Shown here piece by piece: positions 43,001 to 51,000 of a stretch of 64,000 bases of DNA. The stretch comes from Phorcus lineatus (Eukaryota > Mollusca > Gastropoda > Trochida > Trochidae). Location: the NCBI GenBank assembly GCA_921293015.1, contig OV121081.1, positions 66,233,022 through 66,297,021 of the forward strand. The letters run 5' to 3'. The position numbers were made by a program, and so were the translations under genes. The notes under the pieces were generated by a model. It ran no database searches, was not told the origin of the DNA, and worked only from the letters and a program-made list of their open reading frames with translations. Every line of letters starts with the position of its first letter. The first letter of the stretch is position 1.

Positions 43001-46000
43001 TGTCTTTTAGTGAAAAATACTTTCAAAGATAATGCTTAGAAACTTCACATACATCTACTGATGCTTTTTAACATGACAGATCAATTGGTGAAAAACGCAG
43101 GTTAACAGCACAATTAAGTTATTTAAATGAAGTGACAAACTTTATTCTCAAAAACTGGGAGACTAAGAGCAAATGATGTTGTATTTGACTAAATGATTTA
43201 AATGTAAAACATAATATAAAATGTATCATAGGCCTTAGTTGGCAAAACATAGTAACATAACTATATTGGCATGATGAAATTCAAAGAGAATTACAACAAA
43301 ATGATTAAACAGGAAAATGATTTTTCACCCAAATTATTATTTCAATATTCCTAAAATGTTGAGAACAAAGTTTGATAAGAATTTGATGTCAACAGAGGCA
43401 TGATCCAGTTTAGTTGTTATGTTTCAATGAGGTTCTAAAAACTCAAATTTACTATAACAATGTTGCGTTCAAATCAAAGACATTTCAAGATCAGATGTAA
43501 CCTTGAAAAAAAGGTGAAGGTCAATAAAATCAATTTGGTCCTACATATTGCTTAAGATAAGCCTCCTGAATATCAAAAAGGAAACAAGTGACTAGTTCTT
43601 GAATTATCCCACTGACAGGCCTAATTTGCTATATAGTAAAACTCTTTGCTATGTTCTTGAAAATAAGGCTAGCCTAATCAAAATCCAACTCTTTTTGGCC
43701 TTTTGCTTTCCCTAGGGAAAGTTTTGTGTAAGATATGAAGTGAATATAGAGTACTGTTCTTGAGATATGAAGCAGGGCAAGGTTCCCTGATGCTGGAAAT
43801 TAAGGCCTTGATCTTAAAAATAATATCAAGGTCACCAAAACCTAAAAAGCTCTTTATCGTTTACTAGAACATGCTAGGTAGAAGATAGCATGATTGTCCA
43901 GAGACGGGTTTTTGAGATACCCTGTGGACACCATTCTGTCTCTCTCATGAACCAATGTGCAAAAATATGAAAAATATCCAGAGGACATTTCATATGTGCT
44001 GACAGATGGACAGACGCTGCCAATAACTTCACACTTTAAACACAGCAAGGGATAAAAATAAAACTAATGAGAAATTCATCATGACCTTTTCTCATGAGAG
44101 TGGTATTGTCAGGAATGGAACACAGTTTGATGGGTTTAATTAATATATTTTCTATTTTCGTTTAACTGTTTTAAAGGAAACCATGTCCAGTTCATTTTTC
44201 ATGTACATTGTTTTAAACTGATATTGATGCATGAATGAAAGTTCCATTAAATAGACACTGTAAAGGATTTTATTTTAATCAGCACAGATACCGAAGGTGT
44301 ACAAACAGGACAATCAACTGGAATTGTCAATAGTACACAAGTACTCGAGGAATAATATCTAAAACATATTCAAAATTGTTTTCTTGCCTTTTGTATCATT
44401 TGAGAAGGAGAATACTTTAGGTTATTTTCCATGCAACTTTGTCATTCTGTGTAAATCTAAATGTATAGTACACATTATAAAGGACTGTGCAATATTATTG
44501 GTGTATCGGTATATACCGGTGTAAACTGTGAAAAACAACAATCATAATATTTTCATTTTAACAATATATCGCTAAAAAGATTTGAATAGAAACACATTCA
44601 TATAAATTAGATATAACTTGTTCCAAGGGTAAAGTTGTGGGTTGAAACAACTCAAACAACAACAACAAAATGCTCTTGACATGTAAGAACATGCATTTGA
44701 CTGTATTAGAAGTGGCAGAGACTAGTTTTTAATTTGTATGAATACTTTTGTGTTTTTCGACTGATTTTTAGATCTAGAAAATAGGAAAGTCTAGTTGATG
44801 TAATATTCTTATCTATTAAGAAGCTACGAAATTAGACCGATGTGGACACTCTCCTTAACTGACTATCTTACTGTCAGTGTTGTCAGTAAGAAAAGGTAAG
44901 TAAATCCACCATCATCTTTGTGTCCTCAACATGCAGTTCAGTCTCTCCTTGCTTTAGCATGCACTGTATTTGCCAATAACAAGCTAATGAATAAAAAAAC
45001 AAAGAAAAACCTTAGTTGTTATTCAAATAACAACAATATTACAGGCATTATTTTATATTATAAAATAAATATTACTAAATGTGATACATTGTATGTTAGA
45101 TAAAATTCAATGTTTCACATTGTGTCAAAAAGTCACACCAAGAGGCATATAGTTTAAATAAATGAAAATTACCTTCTTATCTTGCAGGGATTATGTCAAT
45201 TCCAATAGTTCTACAATCACATGTATCATTCCAATTTGATTGTGACAAAATTTGGTCATGTTTTACAGTAAAAATTAATGCATGTTTTATTTACATCAGA
45301 TGAAGATATATTTGTATATTCAGTATATTTTATATCACTTTTACAATTTTCTCTTGATATAATCCATAGCCCCCTATACCTCATTACAAAATGTGATTGC
45401 AGGTTTCGTTATTATCATTTTGTCAGTCCATTCAAACCCCATGTGATAAATCGTCATGTCCTATCCCATTGTCAATATCACAACAATGTTATCTCTTCAG
45501 ACGAAAAGGTCGTCTGCTACAATCACTGGGATGGAAGAGTTATCCGCCCTTGCATTGGTTAATAGTTTCGTATTTACGTTCACTGGGACGTCTTGTGCCC
45601 CTGTTTGTACACCATAAGGACTGTTTATCACATAAATATCCACGTTTAATCCCAAAGTTCTTCCCCCTGAAGAATATCAAAATATTAAAGAAAGAAGCGT
45701 TTCCATAATCAGTCAGTCAGCCAATATGGCGTCTGAGGTGCCAGTTCTTAGTATGGTACAAGCCAATAAAAACCCACATTCAGAGTGTATTCATCAACAA
45801 CATAATCATAATCCTAGTATAGAGTTTAATATTATGTGCAAGTCCACATTAATTCATCAACACTGGACACTGTGGTTATAGCGCGAGTGGCCCTTGTTAA
45901 AACCTAATTAGTATCCCAAATGTAGGCATGTCGACTGAGACTGGCATCTTCGGTCACAGGGATGGATGCAAATCAGACCTTCTGATGCTCAATATTTTGC

Positions 46001-46330
46001 ATAATATGGACAAGTCTTATCACCTGCCTCTAGAATCAGTCAAAAGTATTTACAAGCAACAAGAAAAAACGACAAAGCATGCATATTTCATTGAAAACCA
46101 GCAGCATTAGCTATGAAGAGCCTCATTTCAGAATCCAAAATGGCGACATACTTCCTATATAAATGTATTTCTTGAGGGAATAGGGTGGTTCTGTCTCACC
46201 TGATCACCTCCTGTTCTTTCTCCTCCTCTTCTCTCTGTCGTTTGAGGACATCCTCGATGATTTTGCGTTCGTCCTCGCTCAAATGACTGAGGTCCGGCAT
46301 TGGAGGGAGTGAGGGCCGCCTGGACGACAT
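3590..46330 (-). CDS. Rim: RIM active-zone scaffold gene, 5' complete, 3' end outside window
   Basis: Orthologue of vertebrate RIMS1/RIMS2 and worm UNC-10. RIM sits at the presynaptic active zone, binds Rab3 and Munc13 through its N-terminal helix and zinc finger, binds ELKS and calcium channels through its PDZ domain, and organises vesicle docking and release. I followed it exon by exon on the minus strand. In order: start and helix (46,330-46,200), zinc finger (33,092-32,885 and start of 23,204-22,559), Arg/Ser-rich linker (to 21,714), alternative exons (15,848-15,187), PDZ (13,502-11,955), C2A (9,406-5,370), inter-C2 linker (4,932-3,590). Using exon 5b and removing one 2-nt insertion, the exons sum to 3,193 nt, giving 1,064 codons plus one base, which is what the junction phases predict. 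The C2B domain and stop codon are not in the window. The RIM identity is secure; the last exon and the microexon are less certain. Confidence 0.96.
4812..4932 (-). CDS. Rim: RIM exon 14: inter-C2 linker with SDSDLSELDFDDGIGVV
   Basis: The exon has a TTTTACAG acceptor and a TTCAAG|GTGCGT donor, phase 0 in and phase 1 out. RGLSDSDLSELDFDDGIGVV matches the vertebrate RIM segment ISDSEVSDYDCDDGIGVV. The donor reading through would add a short intronic peptide; the splice point keeps the family alignment. Confidence 0.93.
5370..5516 (-). CDS. Rim: RIM exon 13: end of C2A and following linker, with two donors
   Basis: VLIDLTAANLNDEPYWYQLG ends the C2A domain (vertebrate ILIELETALLDDEPHWYKL) and DDASIPLPASSP matches the SSLPLPxPSP linker. 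Two donors are available, both GTAAGT and both phase 0: at 5,370 (long form) and at 5,409 (short form, missing 13 codons). Either joins the next exon in frame. Confidence 0.94.
6534..6699 (-). CDS. Rim: RIM exon 12: C2A domain, central strands
   Basis: EKSKRRTKTIANTIEPTWNQ and TFIYCPVKESDLRDRLLEIT, then VWDYDRIGASEFLGE. KSKRRTKT, EPxWNQTFIY, RLLEITVWD and SEFLGE are hallmarks of RIM C2A. It is 166 nt, phase 2 in, phase 0 out (GGGGAG|GTAACA). The intron upstream is about 2.6 kb. Confidence 0.96.
6700..9275 (-). other. Rim: RIM intron 11
   Basis: AT-rich, without a supported exon. A GC- and purine-rich patch at about 8,430-8,600 (plus strand GA-rich, so pyrimidine-rich in the RIM transcript) is the only compositional feature; I see no matching splice pair there. 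Confidence 0.5.
9276..9406 (-). CDS. Rim: RIM exon 11: C2A domain, strands 1-3
   Basis: IKLWYDMQSYQLIVTVINA, then ELPLTDNGKFRNPYCKLYLL and PDR. This matches RIM C2A (IKLWFDKVGHQLIVT, NPYVKIYFLPDRS). The usual calcium-binding SDPY of C2 domains reads RNPY here, consistent with the established view that RIM C2 domains do not bind calcium. Exit is phase 2 (AGGAG|GTAAGC), with the next exon completing a Ser codon. Confidence 0.96.
9642..9769 (-). CDS. Rim: RIM exon 10: linker with SVTVTSPGSPGM block, start of C2A
   Basis: It encodes 42 codons including NRPSVTVTSPGSPGMRSRP and QITGKLQ. RPSISVTSPMSPG followed by a GQL motif is at the same place in vertebrate RIM just before C2A. Entry is phase 1 (TTCCAG acceptor), exit phase 0 (CTTCAG|GTACGT). 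Confidence 0.93.
9770..11408 (-). other. Rim: RIM intron 9, holds one full SINE
   Basis: Apart from the SINE at 10,040-10,360 the intron is AT-rich and shows nothing else. Confidence 0.6.
10040..10360 (-). mobile_element. tRNA-derived SINE with 12-bp target duplication
   Basis: On the minus strand the 5' end has a tRNA-like head: box A TGGTAGTTAGGG about 15 bp from the start and box B-like GGAGTTTGAATC about 35 bp later. The 3' end has a short (ATCTC)n tail. AGTAAGCCAAGA is present on both sides (10,028-10,039 and 10,361-10,372), a clear target-site duplication. It is in the same orientation as RIM. Confidence 0.85.
11409..11461 (-). CDS. Rim: RIM exon 9: short PDZ-C2A linker exon
   Basis: A 53-nt exon between a TTGTAG acceptor and a CAGAG|GTATGT donor. 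Phase 2 in and phase 1 out connect exons 8 and 10 exactly. It encodes TGEAPPAIQTSQPDHAR, a polar linker with no family match of its own. The call rests on both splice sites and both phases agreeing with neighbours that are certain. Confidence 0.82.
11955..12078 (-). CDS. Rim: RIM exon 8: PDZ domain, C-terminal part
   Basis: The exon gives DEVVEWNGRSLQGATYEEVY and ESKQEPQVELIVHRSV. DEVxEWNGxxLQGATxEEVY is the conserved end of the RIM PDZ domain. Entry is phase 1 from an ATTTCAG acceptor; exit is phase 2 at GTAGA|GTAAGT. All three PDZ exons are within 1.6 kb and need no correction. Confidence 0.95.
12525..12632 (-). CDS. Rim: RIM exon 7: PDZ domain, central part
   Basis: It encodes LKVIGGKLSDKGKLGAFIAK and then VKKGSIADTVGHLRP. 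With the preceding Gly this makes ILGLKVIGG, the RIM form of the PDZ carboxylate-binding loop; KVKKGSIADTVGHLRPGD is the usual PDZ helix region. It enters and leaves in phase 1 (CCAG|GTATGT). In vertebrates this PDZ binds ELKS/ERC and the C-termini of N- and P/Q-type calcium channels. Confidence 0.95.
13385..13502 (-). CDS. Rim: RIM exon 6: PDZ domain, first part
   Basis: The exon starts HPVTWQPSNDGKKWIGHMIL, almost the same as vertebrate RIM HPVTWQPS, and ends QKSDSSAIL plus one base of Gly. Entry is phase 0 after a TCATAG acceptor; exit is phase 1 at CTAG|GTAACT. It gives the first PDZ strand and the segment before the carboxylate-binding loop. Confidence 0.95.
13503..15186 (-). other. Rim: RIM intron before the PDZ exons
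   Basis: A short imperfect tandem repeat of about 21-22 bp (ACAACTGACATACCTTGATA-like, three copies) is at about 13,575-13,645. Beyond it the intron is AT-rich with no supported feature. Confidence 0.5.
15187..15398 (-). CDS. Rim: RIM alternative exon 5b: IKDSGIDT block before the PDZ domain
   Basis: The exon is 212 nt, phase 1 in and phase 0 out (AAG|GTACAAG donor), encoding 70 residues. It contains RQIKDSGIDTG and NQTLNEDL, matching the QIKDSGVDT and TLNEE elements that precede the PDZ domain in vertebrate RIM1/2. Read in phase 0 it meets TAG in the third codon, so it must follow exon 4 directly and not exon 5a. It is rich in Ser, Asp and Arg and is probably disordered. Confidence 0.88.
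15775..15848 (-). CDS. Rim: RIM alternative exon 5a
   Basis: This 74-nt segment has a CTAG acceptor and a TCG|GTGAGT donor. It is open only when entered in phase 1, the exit phase of exon 4, and leaves in phase 0, the entry phase of the first PDZ exon. It encodes EYEVGDEQWKRDEILAAK followed by IKKFLS, a predicted amphipathic helix directly before the PDZ start HPVTWQPS. It cannot be joined to exon 5b: the result reads a stop in the third codon. It is therefore an alternative to 5b. The coding call rests on splice sites, phase and helix-like composition. Confidence 0.72.
19078..19209. repeat. 33-bp tandem repeat, four copies
   Basis: Four essentially identical units starting CAGATTTATCTATAGATATC. 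Because 33 is divisible by three, a repetitive open frame appears by chance; it is not a gene. Confidence 0.95.
19676..19811. repeat. 34-bp tandem repeat, four copies
   Basis: Units begin GACTGGCCTATATTCTAATA. The first two copies read TATATTC and the last two TATTTTC, suggesting two-step duplication. Confidence 0.95.
21714..22447 (-). CDS. Rim: RIM exon 4: Arg/Asp/Ser-rich linker with conserved RIM blocks
   Basis: The exon encodes 244 complete codons, entering in phase 2 and leaving in phase 1. The first half is low-complexity and strongly charged (repeated RRD, RSR and ERR). The second half carries blocks that are nearly invariant in RIM proteins: KKQHLDPSSA, LESMLRNDSLSSD, VRPPPPKPHK, SLSSSDDE and EIESESVSEKG. 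PPPPKPHK is a proline-rich stretch and RQHSLSSS a plausible basophilic-kinase site (inference). It is separated from exon 3 by an intron of only 111 bp (22,448-22,558). The donor is AAAAG|GTAATC. Confidence 0.95.
22559..23204 (-). CDS. Rim: RIM exon 3: last zinc-finger pair, GAWY helix and linker; carries a 2-nt frameshift
   Basis: The exon starts IIWACNLCKKKQEL, giving the last CxxC pair, and continues AKTGAWYHGG, the counterpart of the SGAWF element that completes Rab3 binding in vertebrate RIM. These two halves are in different frames. Between them, at 23,156-23,163, two extra bases (an AG doublet on the plus strand, AGAG) put a stop codon in the upstream frame. With the doublet removed the exon is 644 nt, matching entry phase 0 and exit phase 2; as written it is 646 nt. 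The rest is a polar linker rich in Arg, Glu, Asp and Ser. The donor is CATAG|GTATGT. An in-frame ATG follows the break at 23,127. Confidence 0.93.
23839..24171. mobile_element. 333-bp MITE, hAT-like, terminal repeats CAGGGGCGTAGGA
   Basis: Ends read CAGGGGCGTAGGAACAGGGG and, at the right, GCTCCTACGCCCCTG, so at least 13 bp of perfect inverted repeat. ATTAC flanks both sides (23,834-23,838 and 24,172-24,176). The interior has a run of C about 22 long next to T runs and another long T run near 24,100. It has no coding capacity. Confidence 0.82.
24355..25040. repeat. Degenerate 50-65 bp minisatellite rich in AAGCTTACCCAC
   Basis: More than ten imperfect units share AAGCTTACCCAC and AACCACCCA blocks with variable lengths. 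Divergence between units is high, so the array is old. Confidence 0.75.
27526..27570 (-). CDS. Rim: Candidate RIM 45-nt cassette microexon inside the zinc finger
   Basis: On the minus strand a 45-nt segment is bounded by a TTTCAG acceptor and an AAG|GTAATG donor. It is open in phase 0 on both sides and encodes 15 residues (PGGFAAGASATAEPK). Its neighbours, exons 2 and 3, also join in phase 0, so it could be included or skipped without a frame change. Inclusion would lengthen the loop between the third and fourth CxxC pairs. Its base composition is GC-rich against AT-rich intron. No similarity to known RIM sequence is evident, so it rests on splice sites, phase and composition only. Confidence 0.42.
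28285..28775. repeat. 43-bp minisatellite, about 11 copies
   Basis: Units read approximately CTGGATGTCGAGGCTTACCC then AACCAAGTCTCATTGTGAAC. Some units differ by a few bases in length, so the apparent reading frame shifts along the array. Confidence 0.9.
29299..29755. repeat. 32-bp minisatellite, 14 copies, with higher-order pattern
   Basis: Units start GTACCCTTTGTCCTCTGTCA and differ at AACATT, AACGTT or GTGTT and at CCT versus ACT. All three forward frames are open for 150-205 codons because the unit lacks stops in any frame; these are not genes. Confidence 0.95.
31911..32231. repeat. 80-86 bp tandem repeat, four copies, with TA-rich half
   Basis: Each unit holds TTTTCACTCATTCTGATTCA and AACAGCAGTAGGCAT followed by a variable TATATACATA microsatellite that explains the length differences (86, 82, 80 bp). 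Confidence 0.9.
32885..33092 (-). CDS. Rim: RIM exon 2: zinc finger, first six cysteines
   Basis: The exon has a TTTCAG acceptor, enters in phase 2 and leaves in phase 0 at AACAAG|GTGAGC. It encodes 69 residues. A helical stretch with FESYQQTVKKL is followed by CQICHKTKFADGVGHSCHYC and CARCGGKMALRSNK. The CxxC pairs CQIC, CHYC and CARC and the KTKFADG.GH block are diagnostic of the RIM FYVE-like zinc finger, which binds Munc13 C2A. The fourth pair (CNLC) is at the start of the exon at 23,204, as expected from the vertebrate exon break after SNK. Confidence 0.96.
33639..34730. repeat. 142-bp tandem repeat, about five copies, interrupted by a MITE
   Basis: Units contain CATGGGCCTGTATTTACAAT, AAGATCTCCCAACACTAAGA and GAGCTTAGACAATCTAGGCG. 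Unit starts at about 34,179, 34,319, 34,461 and 34,603 give 140-142 bp spacing; the first unit at 33,639 is split by the MITE. Confidence 0.9.
33717..34119. mobile_element. Fold-back MITE, copy 1
   Basis: About 403 bp, 90% or more identical by eye to the copy at 40,186-40,591. The first 170 bp form a long snap-back (ATTTGACATTTCTCATCGAA pairs with its complement near 33,855-33,880). The element interrupts a 142-bp tandem array, so the other array units show the empty site. Confidence 0.82.
35802..35907 (-). mobile_element. 5'-truncated SINE with 11-bp target duplication
   Basis: It contains box B GGGGTTCGAAC (minus strand) and a tail domain (ATGATATAAGT.AAATA.TCTT) shared with the SINE at 10 kb, but lacks box A. 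GAATCATGTGA flanks both sides (35,791-35,801 and 35,908-35,918). Confidence 0.75.
36818..37056 (+). mobile_element. tRNA-derived SINE with (GAT)n tail
   Basis: A tRNA-like head with GGCCAGTGTAAGCCATTAAG and box B GGGTTTGAATCAC is followed by about 150 bp of body, a GTGAAATAACTTCACTCTTT segment resembling the tail domain of the other two SINEs, and nine GAT units. No clear target duplication is seen. Confidence 0.65.
37577..38303. repeat. 70-bp tandem repeat, about ten copies, internally duplicated
   Basis: Units start TGTAGGGCAACCCTTCTAAT. The flanking sequence GCCTTATAGCAAAACTCATT at 37,547 recurs at about 37,940 inside the array, showing that a block of about 393 bp including non-array DNA was duplicated. 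Confidence 0.92.
40186..40591. mobile_element. Fold-back MITE, copy 2
   Basis: Second copy of the element at 33,717-34,119 in the same intron and orientation. It keeps the long snap-back and a pair of CRE-like sites (TGACGTCA then GACGTCAT) near 40,459-40,480. Confidence 0.82.
46200..46330 (-). CDS. Rim: RIM exon 1: start codon and N-terminal Rab-binding helix
   Basis: The first ATG at 46,330 opens MSSRRPSLPP, followed by MPDLSHLSEDERKII and a Glu/Lys-rich helix (KRQREEEEKEQEVI). This closely matches the vertebrate RIM start, including the PDLSHL block and the charged helix that begins the Rab3-binding unit. A second in-frame ATG lies ten codons downstream, but the upstream MSS start fits the family better. 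The exon ends in a good donor (ATCAG|GTGAGAC) in phase 2. It is 131 nt long, 43 codons plus two bases. Confidence 0.95.
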
Positions 46331-46720
46331 ACTGGCAGGTCGGCAAGATCGATAGTCGCAAAGCTGACACAGTCGTTCGTTCTAACTCGCACAGAGCTAT
46401 TCCGCCTGGTGGTTACTTCCTCAGAATCATCCTACATCTCCACTACTCAGCCGTCGAGACGACATTAATCCATCTGCAGACTATCCCCACATGTAAAATC
46501 GAGGTGGTTATGACGAAGACACAAACGCGCTTCCGCCGCACCATAGCGAACCCATTCTACACTTCCAGGCAGTGAGCTAGTGGGAAAGAGAGCACACGCA
46601 TTATCTATGCGTTGTGCATAATATAAACGGTAAATTGCAGCCAATCAAACAATTCCGTTTTGTGACGTCAACTCAATCGTCCTTTAAGCGGTTGTATGTA
46701 CAAGCCTCTGTTACAGTACA
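46331..46720 (-). promoter_or_regulatory. Rim: RIM upstream region with CRE, CCAAT and TATA-like elements
   Basis: The 390 bp upstream of the RIM start codon are richer in CpG than the surroundings. Read on the minus strand, a perfect CRE palindrome TGACGTCA is at 46,663-46,670, an inverted CCAAT (ATTGG) near 46,641-46,645, and a TATA-like TTTATATT near 46,620-46,628. A start site near 46,590-46,600 would be consistent, giving a 5' leader of about 260 nt. Motif matches are seen; function is inferred. Confidence 0.5.
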
Positions 46721-48009
46721 ATTGGTGCCTTATTGATTTGGCTAAACCATTATAGTCCCTCTTCTTGCGGTACACGTGCGCTCAAAGGCCAGAGTGTTAT
46801 CTGTCTCCCCCAATACAAGATGCATCGAGCCCTGCTTGAGGTCGCGAAACACGCACCTGTCCGAGTGCGGCACCGAGTTGCTGGACAGGAGAACAGAACA
46901 AGCTCAACTAATTGTTCACACACGGTATCTTCGGGAAAGCGTCCTTCCTGCTGAAGTGATCCAGCAATTGTTATAAATAATTTAGCTCCCTATACATGTG
47001 ATGGAATTATTTATTGTTTGCTTACGGCTGACTGTTGTAGATTAGCTACAAGTTTTACAAGACGAGGAGTCACAGAGCAGACCTTCTGAAGCGCTATTGG
47101 TTGGCCACAGAAGTTGGATAAGGGCAGCTAATTGTCTAACTCAGATCTACAAGGTAGAAAGAACGGAAATATGTGAACCATTGTCACATACTCTTGATAT
47201 TTGCTTTAATGATAATGAAATTACACGAATCAGAGAATGGAGTAAGCGTGAATCAAACCAGGAATTTTATTTTAGTCACTTCCAATGACAACTTTTAACA
47301 CAAACCTAAAATGGTTACCAGCACGGATAAAGTTAAGAAAGTTGTTGGAAAGGCCTTACACTGAAATCTTTTTTAGTAACCTTCATTTTTTCTTTCATGG
47401 CAGATCAGGAATATATGGGTATTTTTATCATAAGGTTGAATATAGTTAAGAAAATAAGATGTCAGCAAAGCAATTACTTATGACGTCTCATGAAGTTTAA
47501 GTTGATATTCTCTTTTTGAAATCTTTGCTTGTGTAATTTACAATCAAATGGAATCAGTCTTGCCAAAAACATGTAGGCCTACTATTTTACAAAGCTTGTG
47601 TTCTTGGAACGTGCATGCAGAAATTCAGCCGTCGGTTGTCAAAACAAAAGTGATTGGAAGACATGAACTTGCTTATCTTTAATTATCAAAGAGACGTTAA
47701 GGAATGGAATCGAGATTTATTGATAACCTCGTGAACATTAAGATGTTTGGAGTGTACCGTATGTCCTCGAATAGAGGCTGGTTTTCGAATGTGATGCCGG
47801 GTCTTGAATAGACGCCGGGGGTACGACTTTTTGAAAACAATAGACGTCGGGTCTCGAATAGATAAACTGACTAATTGATTTTTCGGTAATCAAAGATGAG
47901 TAAGCGATCCTTCATTTACCGGAAATGATATGCATTATGCAGGCCTATATGTTCATGTCCATATAAGAAAAATATTCACCCCAAATGATTCATTTTATGT
48001 GCGTTTGTC

Positions 48010-48046
<37 letters not shown>

Positions 48047-51000
48047 ACATTAGGGTGATTTGTCTGGTAAAAAATATATAGACGCCGGTCTCGAATTCAC
48101 GCCGTGGCTGCGGGTGGTCTGGAAATATATCGTCTATTCGACACAAAGTGGCACATGTGCATTTGTTGTTTTTTTGAAAATGGGCAAATGTGAAGGGAGG
48201 TCGCATCTGGAACGAAGCTTTTTACCTCGATCTGGGCATTTCAGTCTTACGATGACGGCATAAAACTCGCCTTCCACTAATTGAAGTAACGTAGCTCTAA
48301 TTAAGAAGGTGACAGACGTAATTCCAATTTTAGAGTGGAGGTAAGTCATTTATGAATACGTTACGAGTGATACTTACCGATGTCACTTTATGAGTATGTT
48401 TATGACAGCACATATATCGAAGCTTAATGTGGCTGTGTTGATTACCTTGTTATATATTGTATATGACCTGTATCATTGTCTCCCGTGCGTGTGAGTTGCT
48501 CATCACATTAAGGCAATAATAAATTCTTGTGTTTATTCTTCATCTTCATAAAAACACCCTTCACTCTATTAATAGTTTGTAGTAAAATACTTGATAATCA
48601 ACACCTGGAAAAAGTAATGCAACACCTGTTTTTGACTGTCATGATAAAAACTATTGATATTTCATTGAGAACGGTCTCATTCATATTAAAGTGTTTGTTC
48701 CTGGTTTCACCATTTCTGGAGATAAAAAAACCCCGAACAGACTCCCCAGTAAATACCAAGTTTTTCATTTTAAAACAGTCATCGACGTTATCCTTGTAAA
48801 ACAGACACATTTCATAGATAAAAAGTGTAACAGCTATGTAATAGTGATTAGTAGAGGTAGATATAATTTACTTATTTATACTGATAACTGAAGACACAAA
48901 TACAAGAGGAACAGCTTCACTTTGTATAGCCTTAGCCAAATGAGCACAAGTGTTTGCTGCAAAATCTCGACCCGTCCATCCGTTCCGTTCCCTTTTGGTA
49001 AAGGTTTTTTTTCTAGAGCTCTGGATAACCCTAATGCCTTCAAATGTGTTTCAGAACAGGAAATATTTAAAAAAATTGGTGTTGCTAGACTTTCTTTCAT
49101 GTGTATAGCTTCAAGTTTCAAATGGTGAAAGATGTTACTCACCCCTATCTAAGTGATTGTAGTTAATAAATTGGCTGTGAGACCTTTGATCATCGTGTAA
49201 TAAACCGCGATCGTTTTAGAACATGTATAGCTCTGATTTTCACAAAATGAATTCACTCTTCTCCTAAAAGATTCTCGTATTGACATAACAATTGCATGTA
49301 AGATATATTAGTGGTGTCATGCTCTGTCGTTTATAATTGTTTGTTAGTACGAAAATAAATATATCTTTTATAAGAATAACTTTTTTATATTATTGTTATT
49401 GTTTATATATAACTTTCTTGAAATTATTTTTAGATGACAATTACTAATAATAAATTTAAAGTGATTGTAGAAAATAACTTTTTAATTTTTTTAATTGTAT
49501 CGTGGTTTGTTTTTGAAAAGTACATAATCATTACAAAAACAACCTGAGAAAGGTAAATGTATGTAGGATTTATTTGTTGGTCTCCATTATTAGGGTTTGG
49601 TTATTAATATTAATCCTGAACAGGAAGAAAGATGGTCTTGGTAAGTATTTGCAACCTATGTAAGAGGTAATGTGAGACAATTTTGAAAAAAGGACATTGT
49701 AACAATCGCTCATATACTTCTGAATTGTCGTAAGAATATTGAAGATATCCAGGCGATTACTTTTGATTTTCTCCCAACTAAATGTCTTTTAAACAATTTC
49801 ACTGATTAGCAACTTACGCTTGTGTTTGTCTATTATAGAGCAGCATTCCACACTTTGATTATCAGAACACGATGTCTTGTAACAGAATGGACTCTTCTAT
49901 TTCTGTACTCTGGCAATGGCATCTAGAGTTCTCTTCTCCTTACTTCTATCTCACCGTGTCGATCTTGAAATGATTGTTTGAATAACTTTTTGTACAGTCG
50001 TATGTTTATGATCATTCTCTCCCAGCATAGGTAGCTCCGTCATTAATTTCTATACAACACATGATATTTATAGGAATTTGGGAGAAAATAGTTTATGATT
50101 GTTTCTATAAATAATAGATGGCGGTGTGGTGGAATGTAAAATTTGATTTTTTTTACAAACAACTTTAAAATATCGGAGTGGTTTTGCTCGTCTTTTATAT
50201 TAAGATATATGGTAATGACTGTTCAAAGAATTATTTCGTGAAATATACTATTTCAGACAATTGCGAATAGCTGTATTAAAACGCCAAAAGCAAATGCTCA
50301 GGTCAACTCAAATACTAAAGAAAATTGTAACCACTCTAAAAAAAACACCCAAAAAACTATAAACGTTTAAAACAGAGTACCTTTTATAAATTTAAATCCA
50401 CCAATTTGTAAAACCAGGGACTATTGAGTTGAAATAGATAGCCAGTTTTAGAATAAATCTAAAGTTAGCAGATGGTTTTCAAGATGTTCGATCATTTTAA
50501 TATTTTTTTCTCACCAAGGTCTTCCAAGTCATAACGTGTGTTACTTTAGTACCTGTTTCCTCAAACGCCATGTGTAAGGATATGTCAAGGGTCGAATCAT
50601 GGGAAGGTTGGGTTGGAGTCTAACAAGGCATTTTGAAACGTTTGTGAGTTCAATCGATGACCGGCCTCCAGAGCTTAGCAATCACTGTAAGAATTTTGTA
50701 AACATTAAATGGCAAACCCAACGAAGTAAATGCACGTGACACAAGGGCATTTGTCGAAGTTGAGTGCTCAGTGTCTGTCCAATCAGCTGTGGAAAAGCTC
50801 TGATTACACATTTCCTATTGTGCATGAGTTCTTACCTACACGCCGACTTATTGTCTCCGGGTGGGATAACGCACCACCCAAGACTTCACTTGGAGACAGG
50901 ATTGGCGGTGGTCTAATGTGGACAGATATCGACCTTCATTGTGCATCGATGAGTTTGCTGAAGTTTCTTGCTCCGGGCTTATCAAATGTTACAACATTCT

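Larger units (their letters stand above)
33093..46199 (-). other. Rim: RIM intron 1 (13.1 kb), repeat-rich
   Basis: No coding segment is supported here. The intron holds the 142-bp array with an inserted MITE (33.6-34.7 kb), a truncated SINE (35.8 kb), a full SINE (36.8-37.1 kb), the 70-bp array (37.6-38.3 kb) and the second MITE copy (40.2-40.6 kb). From about 40.6 to 46.1 kb I see only AT-rich sequence with short homopolymers; some short open frames have no splice or family support. Confidence 0.7.

Noticed and set aside
45278-45708. Two overlapping open frames of 94 and 103 codons upstream of nothing recognisable
   Set aside because: They lie in RIM intron 1 on the opposite strand, overlap in different frames and show no splice or family support.
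46733-46976. Overlapping open frames in the CpG-richer DNA next to the RIM promoter
   Set aside because: Two frames compete, neither has a match, and openness is explained by higher GC content.
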